From NCBI RefSeq assembly GCF_029852145.1, contig NC_079970.1:25734331-25798330 (forward strand): 64,000 nucleotides of DNA, written 5' to 3'. The stretch comes from Microplitis mediator (taxonomy: Eukaryota; Arthropoda; Insecta; Hymenoptera; Braconidae). Positions 60,967 to 64,000 of the stretch are shown one piece after another. Positions within the stretch are counted from its first letter, which is position 1, and every line of letters starts with the position of its first letter. The position numbers and the translations under genes are program-made. The notes under the pieces are model-generated. The model worked only from the letters and a program-made list of their open reading frames with translations, had not been told where the DNA came from and did not search any database.

Positions 60967-61163
60967 ATGTGTGAATGTAGCAGACAAGATGAATTTTAAA
61001 CTACAAATAAACGAATTAAAAAATAAAAAATAATAAAAATGCATATACTGATTTTCAAATTCTATAAATGTGCATTTTTTTATTTTATTCGATTTTCACT
61101 TCATTGACTTATTTTTAAATTTTTTAAATTGACAGTTAGCTCCATTACACTCATGATTTTCAT
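60967..61163. mobile_element. MITE family B, tandem copy 2
   Basis: TGTGTGAATGTAGCAGACAA at the left and GACAGTTAGCTCCATTACAC at the right. Together with the copy just before it, the two elements are separated by only a few bases (ACTTTCAT). Confidence 0.65.
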
Positions 61164-62307
61164 GCTGATTCTTAGCAATCATTTTTAGCTGCCAATTATA
61201 ATCATTATTAATTAATCGATAAGTATAATAAATTTTTACAATACTGACAGTAGCTGACAAATTCAAATTTTATTGTTTCTATTTTTACCGGGTTATTAGT
61301 CATCAGAAAAATTTTTAAAATTCTTATGCAATTTTGAAATTTTCACCTGTCAAAATTTATTTCATTTATTAAAAATTAATTAAATTTTTGTCTGCTGCTT
61401 TTACTGTCATAAAAATCCTCAAAAATCATAAATTAATTCACAAATAGAAGTTCTGAGGTCAGAATCAGCGGCGCGAAATTTGAAAATGTGTCACATGACA
61501 ACTTGCCGTTGAAAACAAACGTCATTAATCAGAATGAAAAAGCACCTTTAGACTGTCATCCTTCTCTGGTTCATAGAACGATGTCCATGCAACATATATT
61601 TACATACTATACATAGTATATAAATATACACATATATACTACCTGTAGACACAGACACAACACAAAGTGGAAACGTATTTATCACTCATTGGTTGAATTG
61701 ATAAAATATATTGTTAAATTATTTGTACTAAATATTGAGCCTTGACTAGTAAAATAAATGCTTATCATTTAAATAATTATTGCCTTAGACCAATTAAATA
61801 TTAAGTAAGCATAAAATATAAATTTTTAAAACATTTGTTTGTTGTAACAAATAAATATTTAAAAGTTACATGTATTGTTTGTAGCTTATATATAAAATAT
61901 TTAAAAATGTCATCATTGACTTTTGACACGAGGAATTATATTTAGATAACTTAATGACATACGTTAAATGATTACGACAAACCAATATTTAAAACTGGTT
62001 AAACAATTTCAGGTGATTTTTTTTTTTCATTTTAAAATACAATTTTTATTCTTGTAAATGTTTATATACTTGTTGTTTTTAGGAAGAGGTTCCCTGAGAT
62101 GTTTCAAATGACGCAATATGTGGCTTGATGATGATTTTTCCAGACTAGTTTAATTTAAATATGCTGAGAATAATTGTAAAATTATTGAGACGTTAAGTTT
62201 GGCGGGTTCTTGAAGAATGAACGGAAAAAACACTTGCGGGTCCAATCCTGCAAATCTTATTTGTATAACCTAAGTTACTATTTACGTATATAGATCGTTT
62301 AAAAAGC

Positions 62308-64000
62308 ATGATGATGATTTTTAATGTTAAAATGTGGATGAAAGCTTGGCTGCTTTGTGTCTGCTGCGTGTTAGCTCAGCAGGATCCAGAGGTAAAACTG
62401 AAATCCTTATCTTAAGTCAATATTACTTTTTGATATCGATTACTTTACTCATTTAAATTGCATAATTATAATTATAAAATGATTTATTTTATTTATTAGA
62501 ACCGCAGTACGAGTTTGATATCCGAGCAAGATGATCCGCTTTTGCTATTTCTGACAATCAGTGGGTCGTTTGTTGGTGTCGGCCAACAGTCTGGTAAAAT
62601 TCGCTGGCGCCAGGACAATGAACCGGTTGTCAAAGTCCCGTATGACGTCACCCAAACATCTCCAATGTTTTTACCAGATCCCAAAGACGGATCCTTGTAC
62701 TTTTATGGAGCGGGATTGGAAGTTTTTAAAAAATTACCCTTCACAATACCACAGCTGGTAGCAAAAAGTCCTTGTCGCAGCAGCGATGGGTATCTTTATA
62801 CCGGAAGAAAAACCGACACCTGGTTCAGCATTGATCCAGTGACTGGAGAACGCGAACAGCTATCGGGTTTCGATGAGCCCGATAACACGTGTCCACTTGA
62901 AACACAAAACACTATTTTTGTTGGTCGCACCGAGTACAATATTATAATGGTCGACAGCAAGCAGAAGGAGCGGAAATGGAATGTCACATTCTATGACTAC
63001 TCGACGGTAAACATCGAAGGAGATGACGACTATAATTTCGTTCACTTCACGACTAGTTCCACAGGTCGCGTTGTGACACTGGATCCAAGATTTGGGGCTG
63101 TTTTGTGGGAACTGGATCTAGAGAGTCCAGTTATTTCTGTTTATACGATAGACAATGATAATTTAGTATCTGTGCCTTTTACAAGTGTATCAGAAGATAC
63201 GCTGAATAATATACTTGAGCGGTTCAGTTCTAAACCAAATGACATACAATTATACCCTGCATTGTATGTTGGAGAACACAGACACGGTTTGTATGCACTG
63301 CCTTCGCTCGTAGACTCCTCTACTGCGACAATTTCCTCAAACGCTGGACACCTGATGCTCGAGGGTCCGCGCGCGATTTCAAATTCACCTAAAACTGATG
63401 ATGACAATGAAAAAATATCCGGCAAAGTAAATGAAGATCAAAAGCTAGACGAGATACCGCAGAACAATAATTTAATTGTCTTGGGTCACTACAAGATGTC
63501 GGAGTTTAAGCCGCTGAATCAACCGCTTCAGATAACCGGTCGTTCGGATCCAGTTATTCAGAGCCTAGACATCCTGAGCAACTCGACGGGAAAGATAACA
63601 ATTATTCTGTCAAATCACGAAGAGATAAATGGGACCAATAGTACCGAGCATCGCAGCTGGAGCAAAGCCATCGCGAACAGTTACAATGTCAGCAAACGCT
63701 GGTTAAATCAGCAAGAGAACAAAGACATAAAATTGACTCTTGGAATAGTGATTTTAAGTGGCTTCACATTTTTCATGTATATTTTTACAAAAGTCAAAAA
63801 GATTGAGAATTTATCCCAAGGCTCCAGGGAAAATAGTCGGTCTAGCAACTACAGCGGCAACGGAATCACCACGATACCTGAAGACATTGGAGGTGGCACC
63901 GTAAAAGTTGGAAAGATAATATTTAATATTGATGAAGTGTTGGGCAAAGGTTGCGAAGGAACGTTTGTTTACAAAGGAGAATTTGATGGCAGATCTGTTG
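62308..64000 (+). CDS. Ire1: IRE1 (ER stress sensor kinase/endoribonuclease), 5' part
   Basis: Type I ER membrane protein. The luminal domain senses unfolded protein; the cytosolic kinase-RNase splices Xbp1 mRNA. Exon 1 (62308-62391) encodes a signal peptide (WMKAWLLCVCCVLAQQ). Exon 2 starts at 62500 and is open to the right edge. The luminal domain contains FLTISGSFVGVGQQSGKIRW, RKTDTWFSIDPVTGE and TLDPRFGAVLWELDLESPV, as in other IRE1 proteins. A transmembrane helix lies at about residues 439-457 (LTLGIVILSGFTFFMYIF). The cytosolic linker leads to IPEDIGGGTVKVGKIIF and the kinase glycine loop LGKGCEGTFVYKGEF, where the window ends. Three ATGs in a row make the exact start uncertain, but all are in frame. 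The kinase and RNase domains lie outside the window. Confidence 0.96.

Larger units (their letters stand above)
60309..62307. other. Divergent REXO4-IRE1 intergenic region
   Basis: About 2 kb, AT-rich, holding two adjacent family B MITEs (60766-61163). The 61490-61580 stretch is GC-richer and could be a promoter. No gene is seen. Confidence 0.5.

Overview
This is a eukaryotic nuclear window, most likely from an insect. It is strongly AT-rich, most genes are split by short GT-AG introns, and the proteins are conserved animal ones. The mix of genes and the very low GC content fit a hymenopteran, perhaps a parasitoid wasp, but no single feature fixes the species. No prokaryotic, organellar, rRNA, tRNA, CRISPR or recognisable viral gene was seen.

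Layout, left to right. 1-4664 (-): first 16 coding exons of an L-type voltage-gated calcium channel alpha-1 subunit (Ca-alpha1D type), open at the left edge. About 4.7-18.4 kb: a long gene-poor stretch with a few exon-like islets, GC-richer patches, a miRNA-like hairpin and short inverted-repeat elements. 18381-18989 (+): intronless BTG-family antiproliferative protein with a long AT-rich 3' region. 24414-27653 (+): inositol-pentakisphosphate 2-kinase (IPPK), six exons. 29165-38502 (+): neurofibromin (Nf1), seven exons including one of 5,971 nt and a likely 42-nt micro-exon. About 38.6-45.1 kb: non-coding and rich in short transposons. 45132-46224 (-): Rho1 GTPase, with candidate upstream exons at 47.9 and 50.5 kb. 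51417-53024 (-): SGTA-type TPR co-chaperone. 53857-55395: a 1.54-kb almost perfect inverted repeat flanked by an 8-bp direct duplication. 55898-57982 (-): flavin-containing monooxygenase, six exons. 59391-60308 (-): REXO4-type exonuclease, two exons. 62308 to the right edge (+): IRE1, cut at the start of its kinase domain.

The genes do not form one pathway. They are ordinary signalling and housekeeping genes: calcium entry, Ras-GAP, Rho, inositol phosphate synthesis, the unfolded-protein response, proteostasis and RNA processing. The notable part is what lies between and inside them. At least eleven families of short non-autonomous inverted-repeat elements are present; several are nested, tandem, or fill most of an intron. 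Three possible unannotated protein variants were also read: a myristoylation-like N-terminus for Rho1, a neurofibromin tail beyond a UAG stop, and a neurofibromin micro-exon. Exon borders come from reading splice consensus and frame by eye; transcript data were not available.
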